64,000 bases of DNA, taken from positions 1 to 64,000 of the forward strand of contig NZ_QOKV01000011.1 of the NCBI RefSeq assembly GCF_008365405.1, read 5' to 3'. The DNA comes from Azospirillum brasilense. GTDB lineage: Bacteria; Pseudomonadota; Alphaproteobacteria; Azospirillales; Azospirillaceae. The position numbers were made by a program, and so were the translations under genes. Below, piece after piece: positions 7,933 through 17,961 of the stretch; position 1 is the stretch's first letter, and each line of letters begins with the position of its first letter. Below the pieces are notes generated by a model, which saw nothing but the letters and a program-made list of their open reading frames with translations, ran no database searches and was not told where the DNA came from.

Positions 7933-8576
7933 CCCCGACGATCCTCCTGGTGGACGATCATCCGGTGGTGCGCGCCGGTTGCCAGAGCCTGCTCGCCGAA
8001 GCCGGGCTCGGCCGCGTCGTCGAGGCTGCCGACGTGGCGGCGGCGCTGGCGCTGTGGCGCTCGGAACGGCCGGACGTGGTCATCCTCGACCTCAACCTGC
8101 CGGGGGGCGCCGTTGGAAGGGATGGCGGCGGGATGGACGTGCTGCGCGTGATGCGGGCGGAGAACCCGGCGGTGCCGGTGCTGATCTTCAGCATGCACGA
8201 GGACCCGGCCATCGCCGCGCGGGCGCTCAAGGCGGGGGCCAGGGGCTACGTCACCAAGAACGACGCTCCGGAGACGCTGGTGACGGCGGTGCGCTGCGTG
8301 CTGGCGGGCCGCGTCCATCTCGACCACGCGCTGGCGCGCGAACTGGCGCTGATGGCGCTGGCCCCGACCGACGACCCGCTGGCGGTGCTGACCCAGCGCG
8401 AGCGGGAAATTCTGGCGCTGGTGGGCCGCGGCCTGACCGCGGCGGCCATCGCCGAGGCGCTGGGCATCAGCCAGAAGACCGTCGCCAACGCCTGCACCCA
8501 GATCAAGGACAAGCTGGGCGCCGACAGCACGCGCGCCCTGATCCGCATCGCCATCGACCACGGGCTGGCGGCTTAA
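7929..8576 (+). CDS. LuxR/NarL-type response regulator
   Basis: A 215-residue regulator. The receiver domain (residues about 3-120) carries the acidic pair in LLVDDHP, the phospho-acceptor D54 in VVILDLNLPG and the conserved Lys in GYVTKND. A LuxR-type helix-turn-helix follows at about 148-205 (LTQREREILALVGRGL..., ISQKTVANACTQIKDKLG). The ATG at 7929 overlaps the kinase stop by 4 bases. It is the partner of the preceding kinase and the likely activator of the PQQ dehydrogenase. The gene ends 21 bases before the convergent AraC-type regulator. Confidence 0.92.
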   Translation: MTPTILLVDDHPVVRAGCQSLLAEAGLGRVVEAADVAAALALWRSERPDVVILDLNLPGGAVGRDGGGMDVLRVMRAENPAVPVLIFSMHEDPAIAARALKAGARGYVTKNDAPETLVTAVRCVLAGRVHLDHALARELALMALAPTDDPLAVLTQREREILALVGRGLTAAAIAEALGISQKTVANACTQIKDKLGADSTRALIRIAIDHGLAA

Positions 8577-8597
8577 GCGTCCCCGTGGGCGAAACCG

Positions 8598-9638
8598 TCA
8601 CGGTGCCTGGGTGGCGTCCTCACGCTTGCCCTTGCGCGCCCGGCTGGGCATCTCGCCGAACTGGGTCTTGAAGTCGCGCGAGAAATGGGCGGCGTCGGCG
8701 AAGCCGCAGTCGAAGGCGATCTCGGTGATCGTCCGGCGCGTGTGTTCCAGCAGCCAGCGGCCGTAATCCAGCCGCAGCCGGCGCTGGAAGGCCGACGGCG
8801 AGATCCCCAGCGCCGCTTGGAAGGAGCGTTCGAGCTGCCGGGCGCTGACCCCGACGTAGCGGGCGATGGCCTCGACGGAGGGCGGGGAGTCCAGCCGCTG
8901 TTCAATGAAATGCGTTGCCTGTCGGACGCGGCCGTCGGTCACGCCGTCGAGGTTCGCGTAGAAATGCGCCTGCGGCAGCGCGCCGGGGCGGATGTCCTGG
9001 AGCATCATGTGGCGGACGGCCTGCCGCGCCTTCTGCCCACCGCAGTGCCGCCCGACGAGGTAGAGGCCGAGGTCGATGGCCGCCGTCGATCCGGCGCAGG
9101 TGATCAGGTCGCCCTCGTCGATGAAGAGATGGTCCACCGAGGCGTTGGCGGACGGGAAGCGCTCGCGGAAGGTGTCCAGCACGTTCCAATGGACGCAGAC
9201 GCGGCGTGTCCCGACGAGGCCGGCGCGCGCGATGGCGAAGGTGCCTGTGCAGATGCCCAGAAGCCGCACCCGCTGCGCCGCCACCGCGCGCAGATAGGCG
9301 GTCACCGGTCCCGGCACCTCGTTCCGGTAATCGTTGCCGCCGCACACCGCGACGTAATCGAAGGGCGCCGGGGCGAGCAGGTCGCTGTTGGGCGTCACCA
9401 GCACGCCGCAGCTCGACCGGCGCGGCTGTCCGCCGACGCTCATCACCGTCCAGCTTGCGTCGATTTGACGGCTGCGCCCTCCGGGGTCGGCGGCGAGCCG
9501 GAGCGCGTCGATCAACCCGGAGAAGGCGGTCAGCGTGAACTGATCGAGCAGCACGAAGCCGATGCGCAACCGGGGATCGGCGGGGGACGGGGCGTCGCGG
9601 TCCGGGGCGTCCGGCATGTCGGGTCTGGGCGTCGGCAT
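8598..9638 (-). CDS. GlxA-type transcriptional regulator (DJ-1/PfpI + AraC HTH)
   Basis: A regulator of about 346 residues. The N-terminal half is a DJ-1/PfpI amidotransferase-like domain with Cys130 in LLGICTGTF. The C-terminal third (about 235-335) is a double AraC-type helix-turn-helix (SARQLERSFQAALGISPSAF, then IAFDCGFADAAHFSRDFK). Relatives include the regulators of betaine, carnitine and arginine use, which activate catabolic and ABC transporter genes. It diverges from the ABC operon starting at 9758 and is its likely regulator. The start is uncertain: TTG 9653, ATG 9638 and ATG 9620 are all in frame and none has a clear ribosome site. Confidence 0.88.
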   Translation of the reverse strand: MPTPRPDMPDAPDRDAPSPADPRLRIGFVLLDQFTLTAFSGLIDALRLAADPGGRSRQIDASWTVMSVGGQPRRSSCGVLVTPNSDLLAPAPFDYVAVCGGNDYRNEVPGPVTAYLRAVAAQRVRLLGICTGTFAIARAGLVGTRRVCVHWNVLDTFRERFPSANASVDHLFIDEGDLITCAGSTAAIDLGLYLVGRHCGGQKARQAVRHMMLQDIRPGALPQAHFYANLDGVTDGRVRQATHFIEQRLDSPPSVEAIARYVGVSARQLERSFQAALGISPSAFQRRLRLDYGRWLLEHTRRTITEIAFDCGFADAAHFSRDFKTQFGEMPSRARKGKREDATQAP

Positions 9639-9687
9639 GTCGGAAATATTCAAGGATTCGGCAGCATTCTTCTATCGGAAAATACGC

Positions 9688-9708
9688 TCGAACAATTAGC
9701 TTTCGAAC
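9688..9708. promoter_or_regulatory. direct hexamer repeat, possible AraC-type site
   Basis: TCGAAC occurs at 9688-9693 and again at 9703-9708, a 15-base pitch, within an A/T-richer patch between the divergent GlxA-type regulator and the ABC operon. AraC-family proteins often bind direct repeats, so this could be the activator site. The evidence is only the repeat and its place. Confidence 0.3.
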
Positions 9709-9757
9709 GAACCATGGCTCTGACGCCCGCTGGACCGACACCACGAAGGAACCGGTC

Positions 9758-10828
9758 ATGACCCATCCGCGCGCCGCCACCCGCACCACCGCCCGCCTCG
9801 CCGCCCTGTCCGCCGTCCTGGCGGCGGGTGTCTCCCTTTACGCCCTGCCGGCCGCGGCCCAGGGCGAGATCCGCGTCGCCTGGTACGGCGGCAACTGGGG
9901 CGAGGCCTTCCGCACCTGCGTCGCGGAGCCCTTCACCAAGGCGACTGGCGTCCGCGTCGTGCCGGAGATCGGCACCTCGACCGTGACCTTCGCCAAGCTG
10001 CAGCAGCAGAAGGACGCGCCGACGCTCGACGTCGCCTACATGGACGGCGGCATCAGCGAGATGGCGCAGGCGGCGGGCGTGCTGGACGCCATCGACCCGA
10101 CGGGTGTGCCGAACCTGGCGAAGGCGTTGCCGGAGGCGATCTACAAGGCGGACGGGTCGGTCTTCGCCGTGGGGTCCGGCTACTACTCGCTCGGCCTGAC
10201 CTACAACACCAAGGAGATCAAGACCCCGCCGACCTCGTGGAACGACCTGTGGAAGCCGGAATTCGCGGACACGGTGACGATCCCGTCGCCGGCCAACTCC
10301 TCCGGCGTGCCGTTCGTCATGTTCCTGAACCGCATGTGGGGCAACCCGCCGGGCGACCTGTCCAAGACCTTCGAAAAGCTGAAGACGCTGAAGACCGCGC
10401 TCTACTTCGACAGCTCGGGGGCGGCGAGCAACGCCTACCAGAGCGGCGAGGCGATCATCGGCGCGCATTTCAACGTCGGCGCCTGGGATCTGGCCGACAA
10501 GGGCCTGCCCATCGGCTTCGCCGTCCCGAAGGAAGGCGTCTGGGCCACCGACGCCCGCCTGCATCTGGTCAAGAATGCCCCGCACAAGGCCGACGCCCAG
10601 CGCTTCATCGACACCGCCCTGACCCCGGAAGCGTCGGCCTGTCTGGCGGAGAAGCTCTATCTCGGTCCGGCGGTGCAGAACGTGTCGGTGTCGCCGGACG
10701 TCGAGCGCAAGCTGCCCTGGGGTGTCGGCGGGTCGGTCAAGAACCTCCAGCTTTTCAATTGGGCGGACATCAACCGGGACCGCGCGGCGATCACCGACGC
10801 CTGGAACCGCGAACTCGCCCGCCAGTGA
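9758..10828 (+). CDS. polyamine-type ABC transporter, periplasmic binding protein
   Basis: A 356-residue PotD-like (family 1) extracellular solute-binding protein. It has a cleavable signal peptide (about residues 1-32, ending LPAAAQG) and typical openings IRVAWYGGNWGEAF and VVPEIGTSTVTFAKL. GAAGGAA precedes the ATG. It is the first gene of an operon with an ATPase and two permeases, all of the spermidine/putrescine/opine family. The linked proline-racemase-family enzyme suggests that the ligand is a proline derivative or betaine rather than a polyamine, but the sequence does not show this directly. Confidence 0.9.
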   Translation: MTHPRAATRTTARLAALSAVLAAGVSLYALPAAAQGEIRVAWYGGNWGEAFRTCVAEPFTKATGVRVVPEIGTSTVTFAKLQQQKDAPTLDVAYMDGGISEMAQAAGVLDAIDPTGVPNLAKALPEAIYKADGSVFAVGSGYYSLGLTYNTKEIKTPPTSWNDLWKPEFADTVTIPSPANSSGVPFVMFLNRMWGNPPGDLSKTFEKLKTLKTALYFDSSGAASNAYQSGEAIIGAHFNVGAWDLADKGLPIGFAVPKEGVWATDARLHLVKNAPHKADAQRFIDTALTPEASACLAEKLYLGPAVQNVSVSPDVERKLPWGVGGSVKNLQLFNWADINRDRAAITDAWNRELARQ

Positions 10829-10854
10829 ACCGCAGCCAGCCGGGGAGCCCCATC

Positions 10855-11937
10855 ATGTCCGACGCCCTGCTCTCCATCCGCTCCATCGACAAGCATTTCG
10901 GCGCGTACCACGCGCTGAGGGACGTGTCGCTGGATGTGGCCCACGGCGAGTTCGTCGCCCTGCTGGGGCCGAGCGGCTGCGGCAAGACGACCCTGCTGCG
11001 CTGCATCGCCGGCTTCCTCTCCCCCGACTCCGGGACCATCCGGATCGGTGGGGAGGATGTGACGCGGTTGCCGCCGCACCGGCGCCCGCTGAACACGGTG
11101 TTCCAGCACTACGCCCTGTTCCCGCACCTGAGCATCCTCGACAACGTGGCCTACGGGCCGCGCCGTCACGGGGTGGCGCGGGGTGAGGCGCTGGAGCGGG
11201 CCCGCGAGGCGCTGGAGCTGGTCGGGCTGGACTCCGCGGCGGGGCGCTACCCGCGGGAGCTGTCGGGCGGCCAGCAGCAGCGCGTCGCCCTGGCACGGGC
11301 CTTCGTCAACCGCCCGAAGCTCCTCCTGCTCGACGAGCCGCTGAGCGCGCTCGACCTGAAGCTGCGCAAGCGGATGCAGATCGAGCTGAAGCACCTCCAG
11401 GAAAAGCTCGGCATCGCCTTCGTGTTCGTGACCCACGATCAGGAGGAGGCGATGAGCATGGCGAACCGCATCGTCGTCATGAACCGCGGCGTGATCGAGC
11501 AGGTCGGTGACGGTCGGGCCATCTACACCCGTCCGGCCAGCCGCTTCGTCGCCGACTTCATCGGCGAGGCCAACCTGCTGCCGGGAACGGCGGAGGGCGA
11601 CGCCGGGGTGCGGCTGGCGGTGGGGTCGGCGCTGCTGCCCCATCTCGGTGCCGACACGCGGCAGCGCTACACCGCGGTGCTGCGGCCCGAGCATGTCGAG
11701 TTGCTGAAGGAGCCGGAGGCGCCGGGCCTGATCACCGATCAGGGCTTCGTCGAGGACGTCATCGACACCGGCGGGCAGACCGTCGTGACGGTGCGCGTCG
11801 GCGAGCATCTTCTGGCTAGCCGCCGGCTGGGCATGGCGGGGGAGGGGCTGAATCCGGGGGCGCCGGTCTTCGTCGGCTTCCGTCCGGGGCACGTCCACAT
11901 CATCGCCGAGCCGGCCACCCACCGGTCCGGACCATGA
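10855..11937 (+). CDS. ABC transporter ATPase, PotA family
   Basis: A 360-residue ATPase. It has Walker A GPSGCGKTT, the Q-loop in NTVFQHYALFPH, signature LSGGQQQR, Walker B LLLLDEPLSALD and the H-loop in FVTHDQEEA. The C-terminal 110 residues form the TOBE regulatory domain found in PotA and FbpC. I chose ATG 10855; the frame is open far upstream but that part is a shadow of the binding-protein gene. The TGA overlaps the first permease start (ATGA), so the cassette is translationally coupled. Confidence 0.93.
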   Translation: MSDALLSIRSIDKHFGAYHALRDVSLDVAHGEFVALLGPSGCGKTTLLRCIAGFLSPDSGTIRIGGEDVTRLPPHRRPLNTVFQHYALFPHLSILDNVAYGPRRHGVARGEALERAREALELVGLDSAAGRYPRELSGGQQQRVALARAFVNRPKLLLLDEPLSALDLKLRKRMQIELKHLQEKLGIAFVFVTHDQEEAMSMANRIVVMNRGVIEQVGDGRAIYTRPASRFVADFIGEANLLPGTAEGDAGVRLAVGSALLPHLGADTRQRYTAVLRPEHVELLKEPEAPGLITDQGFVEDVIDTGGQTVVTVRVGEHLLASRRLGMAGEGLNPGAPVFVGFRPGHVHIIAEPATHRSGP

Positions 11938-12797
11938 GCACGACCATGAGCGCCGCCATGAACCGAGCCTTGCCCCTGCTGGCGGCCCCGGTCGCCTTCT
12001 TCGCCGCCTTCTTCGCCGTTCCGATGATCGTGGTCGTGTCGTCCAGCCTGATGGCGGGCGGCGTGCCGTCCCTCGGCAACTACGCGCGGGTGCTGTTCGA
12101 CCAGTATCACTGGGACGTGCTGGCGGCGACCTTCCGCATCGCCGGGCTGACCACGGTGGCCTGCGCGCTTCTCGGCTACCCGCTGGCCTATTATCTGGTG
12201 CGGGTGGTCAAGTCGGCGGCGCTGCGGCGGACCTGCGTGATCCTGCTGGTGCTGCCGCTGTTCACCAGCAACATCGTCCGCTCCTTCGGCTGGATGGTGC
12301 TGCTGGGCCGCAACGGCCTCGTCAACGACGCGCTGGTCGGGGTCGGCATCCTGGATCGCCCGATGCGCTTCCTCGGCACCGAGCTGGGCATCGTGATCGG
12401 GCTGGTCTACATCCTGCTGCCCTTCATCGTGCTGGCCGTCGGCAACGCGCTGGCCGCGGTGGACCCGGCGCTGGAGGACGCCTCCTCCGACCTCGGCGCT
12501 ACGCCCTTCGACACCTTCCGCACGGTCACCTTTCCGCTCTGCCTGCCGGGGCTGATGTCGGGGATCGTCATGGTCTTCACTCTGGCGGTCAGCGCCTACG
12601 TCACGCCGGCCCTGCTGAGCGGCGGCAAGATCACGGTCTTCCCCATGCTGATCTTCCAGCAGTACAGCACGGTCTTCGACGTGAACTACGGCGGCGCGCT
12701 CAGCATGACGCTGCTGGTCATGACGCTGGTCCTGGTCGGTTTGGCCGGCTGGATCGGCAACGCCGGGGCCAGCGCAACGGGGAGGAAAGCCCAATGA
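11934..12797 (+). CDS. ABC transporter permease, PotB family
   Basis: A 287-residue inner-membrane protein with about six membrane segments, the first at about 14-36. The cytoplasmic EAA loop that contacts the ATPase is EDASSDLGATPFDTFRTVTF. It overlaps the ATPase stop and the next permease start by 4 bases each, so all four transporter genes form one transcription and translation unit. Several in-frame ATGs lie near the start; the overlapping one at 11934 is preferred. Confidence 0.92.
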   Translation: MSTTMSAAMNRALPLLAAPVAFFAAFFAVPMIVVVSSSLMAGGVPSLGNYARVLFDQYHWDVLAATFRIAGLTTVACALLGYPLAYYLVRVVKSAALRRTCVILLVLPLFTSNIVRSFGWMVLLGRNGLVNDALVGVGILDRPMRFLGTELGIVIGLVYILLPFIVLAVGNALAAVDPALEDASSDLGATPFDTFRTVTFPLCLPGLMSGIVMVFTLAVSAYVTPALLSGGKITVFPMLIFQQYSTVFDVNYGGALSMTLLVMTLVLVGLAGWIGNAGASATGRKAQ

Positions 12798-13582
12798 TCG
12801 CACGGCTTCTTCTGCGGGTGGTGTCCTGGTCGGTCATGGCCTACCTGATCCTGCCGCTTCTGGTCATCGTCGGTTCCTCCTTCACCGCCACCAGCTACCT
12901 CGCCTTCCCGCCGCAGGGGCTGACGCTCGACTGGTACGGGCGGATGCTCGGCGACACCTCCTATCTGGCGGCCTTCGGCACCAGCACCCTGCTGGCCCTG
13001 GTCGCCACGGCGGCGGCCCTGCTCCTCGGCGTCCCGGCGGCGCTGGCCATCGCCCGCTGCGAGTTTCCGGGCAAGAAGTTCCTGTTGTCGCTGCTGATGT
13101 CGCCGCTGGTCCTGCCGCACGTCGTGCTGGGCGCCGCCCTCCTGCAATACTGCGCGGCGCTGGGCCTGATGCGCAGCTTCACGGCGCTGCTGGTCGGGCA
13201 CATCGTCATCATCATGCCCTTCGTCCTGCGCTCCGTCCTGCCGCAGCTGACGCCGGAGCAGCGGGCGCTGGAGGAGGCCTCCGCCGACCTGGGCGCCCGC
13301 CCGATGGAGACCTTCTTCCTCGTCACGCTGCCGCAGATCCGCAGCGGCTTGGCGAGCGGCGCGATCTTCGCCTTCATCTCCTCCTGGATCAACGTCGAGC
13401 TGAGCATCTTCAACACCACGGCGGAGATGACGACCATCCCGGTCAAGCTCTTCAACTACGTCCAGTACACGATCGACCCGGTCATCGCCGCGGTGTCCTC
13501 CATCACCATCGGCGTGGCGGCCCTGGCGATCATCATCCTCGACCTCACCGTCGGGCTGCACCTTCTGTCGGACCGGCGCTGA
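12794..13582 (+). CDS. ABC transporter permease, PotC family
   Basis: A 262-residue membrane protein with about six transmembrane segments and the EAA loop EEASADLGARPMETFFLVTL. It is the partner of the preceding permease; together they form the channel of the polyamine/proline-derivative-type importer. GGAGGAAAG lies just before the ATG, which also overlaps the previous stop. The racemase-family gene follows 72 bases later on the same strand. Confidence 0.92.
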   Translation: MIARLLLRVVSWSVMAYLILPLLVIVGSSFTATSYLAFPPQGLTLDWYGRMLGDTSYLAAFGTSTLLALVATAAALLLGVPAALAIARCEFPGKKFLLSLLMSPLVLPHVVLGAALLQYCAALGLMRSFTALLVGHIVIIMPFVLRSVLPQLTPEQRALEEASADLGARPMETFFLVTLPQIRSGLASGAIFAFISSWINVELSIFNTTAEMTTIPVKLFNYVQYTIDPVIAAVSSITIGVAALAIIILDLTVGLHLLSDRR

Positions 13583-13654
13583 CCGCCGGTCCCGACACCC
13601 CCCGCTTCATCCCCCCGATCCAACACTGAATCCGATCCACGAAAGGGTCCTTCC

Positions 13655-14668
13655 ATGCGCATGCAAGACGCATTCGATGTCCTGTACACCCACACCGAGG
13701 GCGAGCCGCTCTGCATCATCCACAGCGGCATCCCCTATCCAGCCGGCTCCAGCATCCTGGAGAAGCGCCAGTTCCTGGAGACCCATTACGACTGGCTGCG
13801 CGAAGCCCTGATGCGCGAGCCGCGCGGCCACAAGGACATGTTCGGCGTCTTCCTGACCCCGCCGTCCGGCCCGGACTACGACGCCGGCCTGATCTACATC
13901 GACGGCACCCAGTATTCGCACATGTGCGGCCACGGCACGATCGCCGTCGCCATGGCGATGGTCGCCAACGGCCTTGTCCGCCGCGGCGAGAACGGGCGCA
14001 CCACGATCCGCTTCGAGACCACCGCCGGCCTCGTCGTCGCCGAGGTGGCGCATGAGGGCGACCGGGTGCTGTGGACCAGGTTCGAGAACGTCCCGGCCTA
14101 CGTCGCCGCGCAGGACGTCGAGTTCGAGCTGCCGGAGATCGGCCCGCTGAAGGCCGACATCGTGTGGGGCGGCAACTACTTCGGCATCATCGACCTGACC
14201 GGCACGTCGCTGCGCATCGGGGCGGAGAACGGCACCGCCCTGTCGCATTACGGCATCCTGGCGCGCGAGCAGCTCCGCCAGAAGGTGGCGATCCAGCACC
14301 CGGCGTCGGCGCACATCAACAACTTCAACTTCGTGACCTTCTGGCACGAGCCGACCATCGAGGGCGCCTTCTACAAGAACGTCCACGTCTTCAGCGCCGG
14401 CCAGCTCGACCGCTCGCCGGGCGGCACCGGCACCAGCGCGATGATGGCGATGTTCGAGGCGCGCGGGAAGATGGCGATCGGCGACACCATCCGCTCCGAG
14501 GGCCTGCTCGGCACCGGCACTTTCGAGGGCAGCCTGCTCGGCGAGACCCGCCTGAACGGCGTGCGCGCCGTGCGCCCGACCGTCAAGGGCACGGCCAGCA
14601 TCCTCGGCACCGCTCGCTGGGTCATCGACCGCAACGATCCGGTCGGCGCCGGCTTCCTGGTCGCCTGA
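13655..14668 (+). CDS. proline-racemase-family enzyme lacking the second catalytic Cys
   Basis: A 337-residue member of the proline racemase / 4-hydroxyproline epimerase / trans-3-hydroxyproline dehydratase family. The first catalytic site is intact (Cys91 in HMCGHGT). At the second, where epimerases have Cys and the dehydratase has Thr, this protein has Gly256 (DRSPGGTGTS). The two-base racemase mechanism needs both thiols, so simple epimerisation is unlikely; a one-base dehydratase or another reaction is more plausible. It ends the importer operon, suggesting that its substrate is what the transporter brings in. AAGGG lies 9 bases before the ATG, and a terminator follows. The rest of the fold appears full length. 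Confidence 0.8.
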   Translation: MRMQDAFDVLYTHTEGEPLCIIHSGIPYPAGSSILEKRQFLETHYDWLREALMREPRGHKDMFGVFLTPPSGPDYDAGLIYIDGTQYSHMCGHGTIAVAMAMVANGLVRRGENGRTTIRFETTAGLVVAEVAHEGDRVLWTRFENVPAYVAAQDVEFELPEIGPLKADIVWGGNYFGIIDLTGTSLRIGAENGTALSHYGILAREQLRQKVAIQHPASAHINNFNFVTFWHEPTIEGAFYKNVHVFSAGQLDRSPGGTGTSAMMAMFEARGKMAIGDTIRSEGLLGTGTFEGSLLGETRLNGVRAVRPTVKGTASILGTARWVIDRNDPVGAGFLVA

Positions 14669-14698
14669 CCGGTCCTCCTCAGTCGCGTCCTGGACTTC

Positions 14699-14732
14699 GT
14701 CCCGGCGTCCTCATCAGGGCGCCGGGACCTTT
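14699..14732 (+). terminator. intrinsic terminator after the racemase-family gene
   Basis: GTCCCGGCG (14699-14707) pairs perfectly with CGCCGGGAC (14720-14728) across a 12-base loop and is followed by CTTT. It lies 31 bases after the stop of the rightward operon, as expected for an intrinsic terminator in a GC-rich genome. Confidence 0.7.
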
Positions 14733-14777
14733 GTGCTGCGCCGATGGGCGATCCGCTCGCCCGGATCGGCGTGCTGT

Positions 14778-14792
14778 CGTTGTATACAATGA
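14778..14792. promoter_or_regulatory. GntR operator TTGTATACAA, downstream copy
   Basis: CGTTGTATACAATGA includes the perfect palindrome TTGTATACAA (14780-14789). The same 15 bases occur at 15545-15559 on the other side of the GntR gene. This copy sits just past the 3' end of that gene, where no promoter for a known gene is obvious, so DNA looping between the two copies is possible. Confidence 0.65.
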
Positions 14793-14795
14793 TGC

Positions 14796-15497
14796 TCACT
14801 CCGTTTTCGGGACCGTGAAGACGGCCCGCCCGGCGCGCACATGGGCGCGCATCACCGACGACGCCCACTCCCCATCGCGGGCGGCCAGGGCTTCGACGAT
14901 CTCACGGTGGTGGTTCATGCTGCGGGCGAGGTCGCGTCGGCTGTAGCGGGCGAAGGTCCGCAGAACCAGCGGCATCTCCACCACTTGCCGGATCATCTGG
15001 CCCAGGCGCCGATCCCCCGCGATGTCGATCAGCAAGCCGTGGAACCGGTCGTTCAGCGGCGTGATGCGCGAGAAATCCACCGCGTCGCCATCCCCCACCA
15101 CCGCCTCCATCGCGTCGCACAGCGCTCCCAGCTCGACGAGATGCTGCGGCTCCGCGCGGCTGGCGGCGAGACCGGCCACCTGACTTTCCAGCGTCGCGCG
15201 CAGTCCGAAGATCTCATCGAGGTCCTGGATCGTCCAGGCGTTCACCTTGGCGCCGAGGTTGGGGACGAGTTGCAGCAGCCCGTCGGCGGACAGTCGGCGC
15301 AGCGCCTCGCGCACGGGGGTGCGGCTGACCCCGGTCAGTTCGGCCAGTTCCTGCTCGCGCAGATGGGCGCCCGGCGGCCAGCGGCTGGCCAGGATGCCCT
15401 CCCGGATGAAGCGGTAGGCACGGTCGGCGGCGCGGTTGGAGCCGCCGCTAAATCCATTATCCCACTGGGGCGCCAGAGCCCCACCGCTGTCCGACAT
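14796..15497 (-). CDS. GntR-family (FCD) transcriptional regulator
   Basis: A 233-residue regulator with an N-terminal winged helix ([21 protein letters not shown]..., recognition helix [13 protein letters not shown]) and a C-terminal FCD domain (about 95-220) with metal-ligand candidates in NDRFHGLL and MNHHREIV. I chose ATG 15497 because GAGAGAGG lies 5 bases before it; GTG 15503 is the alternative. It diverges from the lyase-dehydratase-transporter operon. Identical TTGTATACAA palindromes flank the gene; the one at 15547-15556 lies in the divergent promoter region and should control both directions. The ligand is probably the dicarboxylic acid handled by the operon. Confidence 0.9.
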   Translation of the reverse strand: MSDSGGALAPQWDNGFSGGSNRAADRAYRFIREGILASRWPPGAHLREQELAELTGVSRTPVREALRRLSADGLLQLVPNLGAKVNAWTIQDLDEIFGLRATLESQVAGLAASRAEPQHLVELGALCDAMEAVVGDGDAVDFSRITPLNDRFHGLLIDIAGDRRLGQMIRQVVEMPLVLRTFARYSRRDLARSMNHHREIVEALAARDGEWASSVMRAHVRAGRAVFTVPKTE

Positions 15498-15544
15498 GCC
15501 CACCTCTCTCGCGCTTCTGTCCGGCGCCTGAACTTTTCGGGTTG

Positions 15545-15559
15545 CGTTGTATACAATGA
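15545..15559. promoter_or_regulatory. GntR operator TTGTATACAA, promoter copy
   Basis: This is the second copy of CGTTGTATACAATGA, 48 bases upstream of the GntR start and about 100 bases upstream of the first lyase start. It fits the TNGTNNNACNA type of site bound by FCD GntR proteins. Confidence 0.7.
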
Positions 15560-15657
15560 CGCATTATGTTCGTTGACACAACAAATTAATAGCCCGCTTC
15601 CGGTGCGCCCTGTTGGACGCTGCCGGCGGACGCGGCGGCAAGGGAGGGATACAACCG

Positions 15658-16530
15658 GTGACGACACCCGCACAACGCCTGAAAACGTTGCTGGAGGCTC
15701 CCGGCCTTCACCTGATGCCCTGCTGTTTCGACGCGCTGTCGGCGCGGCTGATCGAGCAGGCCGGTTTCCGCGTCAGCCTGATGAGCGGCTTCGCCGTCTC
15801 GGCGACCCGGCTGGGGATGCCCGACACCGGGCTGATCTCCTTCGCCGAGATGCTGGACCAGCTCCGCAACGTCTGTCAGGCGGCCCCCGGCCTGCTGGTG
15901 ATCGGCGATGGCGACACCGGCTATGGCAACGCCATGAACGTGCAGCGCACCGTGCGCGACTACGCCCGCGCCGGGGCCGCCGCGGTCCTGATCGAGGATC
16001 AGGTCAGCCCCAAGCGCTGCGGCCACACCAAAGGCAAGCAGGTCGTCGGGCGGGCCGAGGCGCGCATGAAGATCCGCGCCGCCGTCGACGCCGCCCGGTC
16101 GGGGTCCGACGACATCCTGATCCTGGCGCGGACGGACGCGCGCGCCGTGCACGGCTTCGACGCGGCGCTGGAGCGCTGCCAGGATTTCGTGGAGGAGGGC
16201 GCCGACATCATCTTCATGGAGGCTCCGCACGACGAGATGGAGATGGCCGCCTTCTGCGCCGGCATCGACCGGCCGGCGATGGCGAACATGGTGCGCGGCG
16301 GACAGACGCCGATGCTGCCGCCGCGCGAGCTGGAGGCGCTGGGCTTCAAGCTCGCCGCTTACCCGCTGACCCTGATGTCGGCGGCCATCGACGCCATGCG
16401 CGCCGCCCTGGCCGCGGTGGCGGACGGGCAGGAAAGCCGGGTGGCCCAGGCCGATTTCGAAGCGCTGAAGGACCTTGTCGGCTTCCCCGACTACTACGAG
16501 CGCGAACAGGCCTACCGGGCCGCCGAGTGA
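15658..16530 (+). CDS. isocitrate lyase/PEP mutase-family lyase 1
   Basis: A 290-residue member of the isocitrate lyase/PEP mutase superfamily. It carries the metal-site motif DGDTGYG and the catalytic flexible-loop Cys121 in PKRCGH. KxCGH marks C-C bond lyases (methylisocitrate lyase, dimethylmalate lyase) rather than phosphonomutases. Expected reaction: cleavage of a substituted malate to pyruvate or glyoxylate plus a carboxylate. I chose GTG 15658 because AGGGAGGG lies 9 bases before it. It is the first gene of the operon, followed directly by a LeuCD-like dehydratase. Oxaloacetate decarboxylase activity cannot be excluded. Confidence 0.85.
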   Translation: MTTPAQRLKTLLEAPGLHLMPCCFDALSARLIEQAGFRVSLMSGFAVSATRLGMPDTGLISFAEMLDQLRNVCQAAPGLLVIGDGDTGYGNAMNVQRTVRDYARAGAAAVLIEDQVSPKRCGHTKGKQVVGRAEARMKIRAAVDAARSGSDDILILARTDARAVHGFDAALERCQDFVEEGADIIFMEAPHDEMEMAAFCAGIDRPAMANMVRGGQTPMLPPRELEALGFKLAAYPLTLMSAAIDAMRAALAAVADGQESRVAQADFEALKDLVGFPDYYEREQAYRAAE

Positions 16531-16544
16531 GGGGAGGCAACGCC

Positions 16545-17960
<1,416 letters not shown>

Positions 17961-17961
17961 C

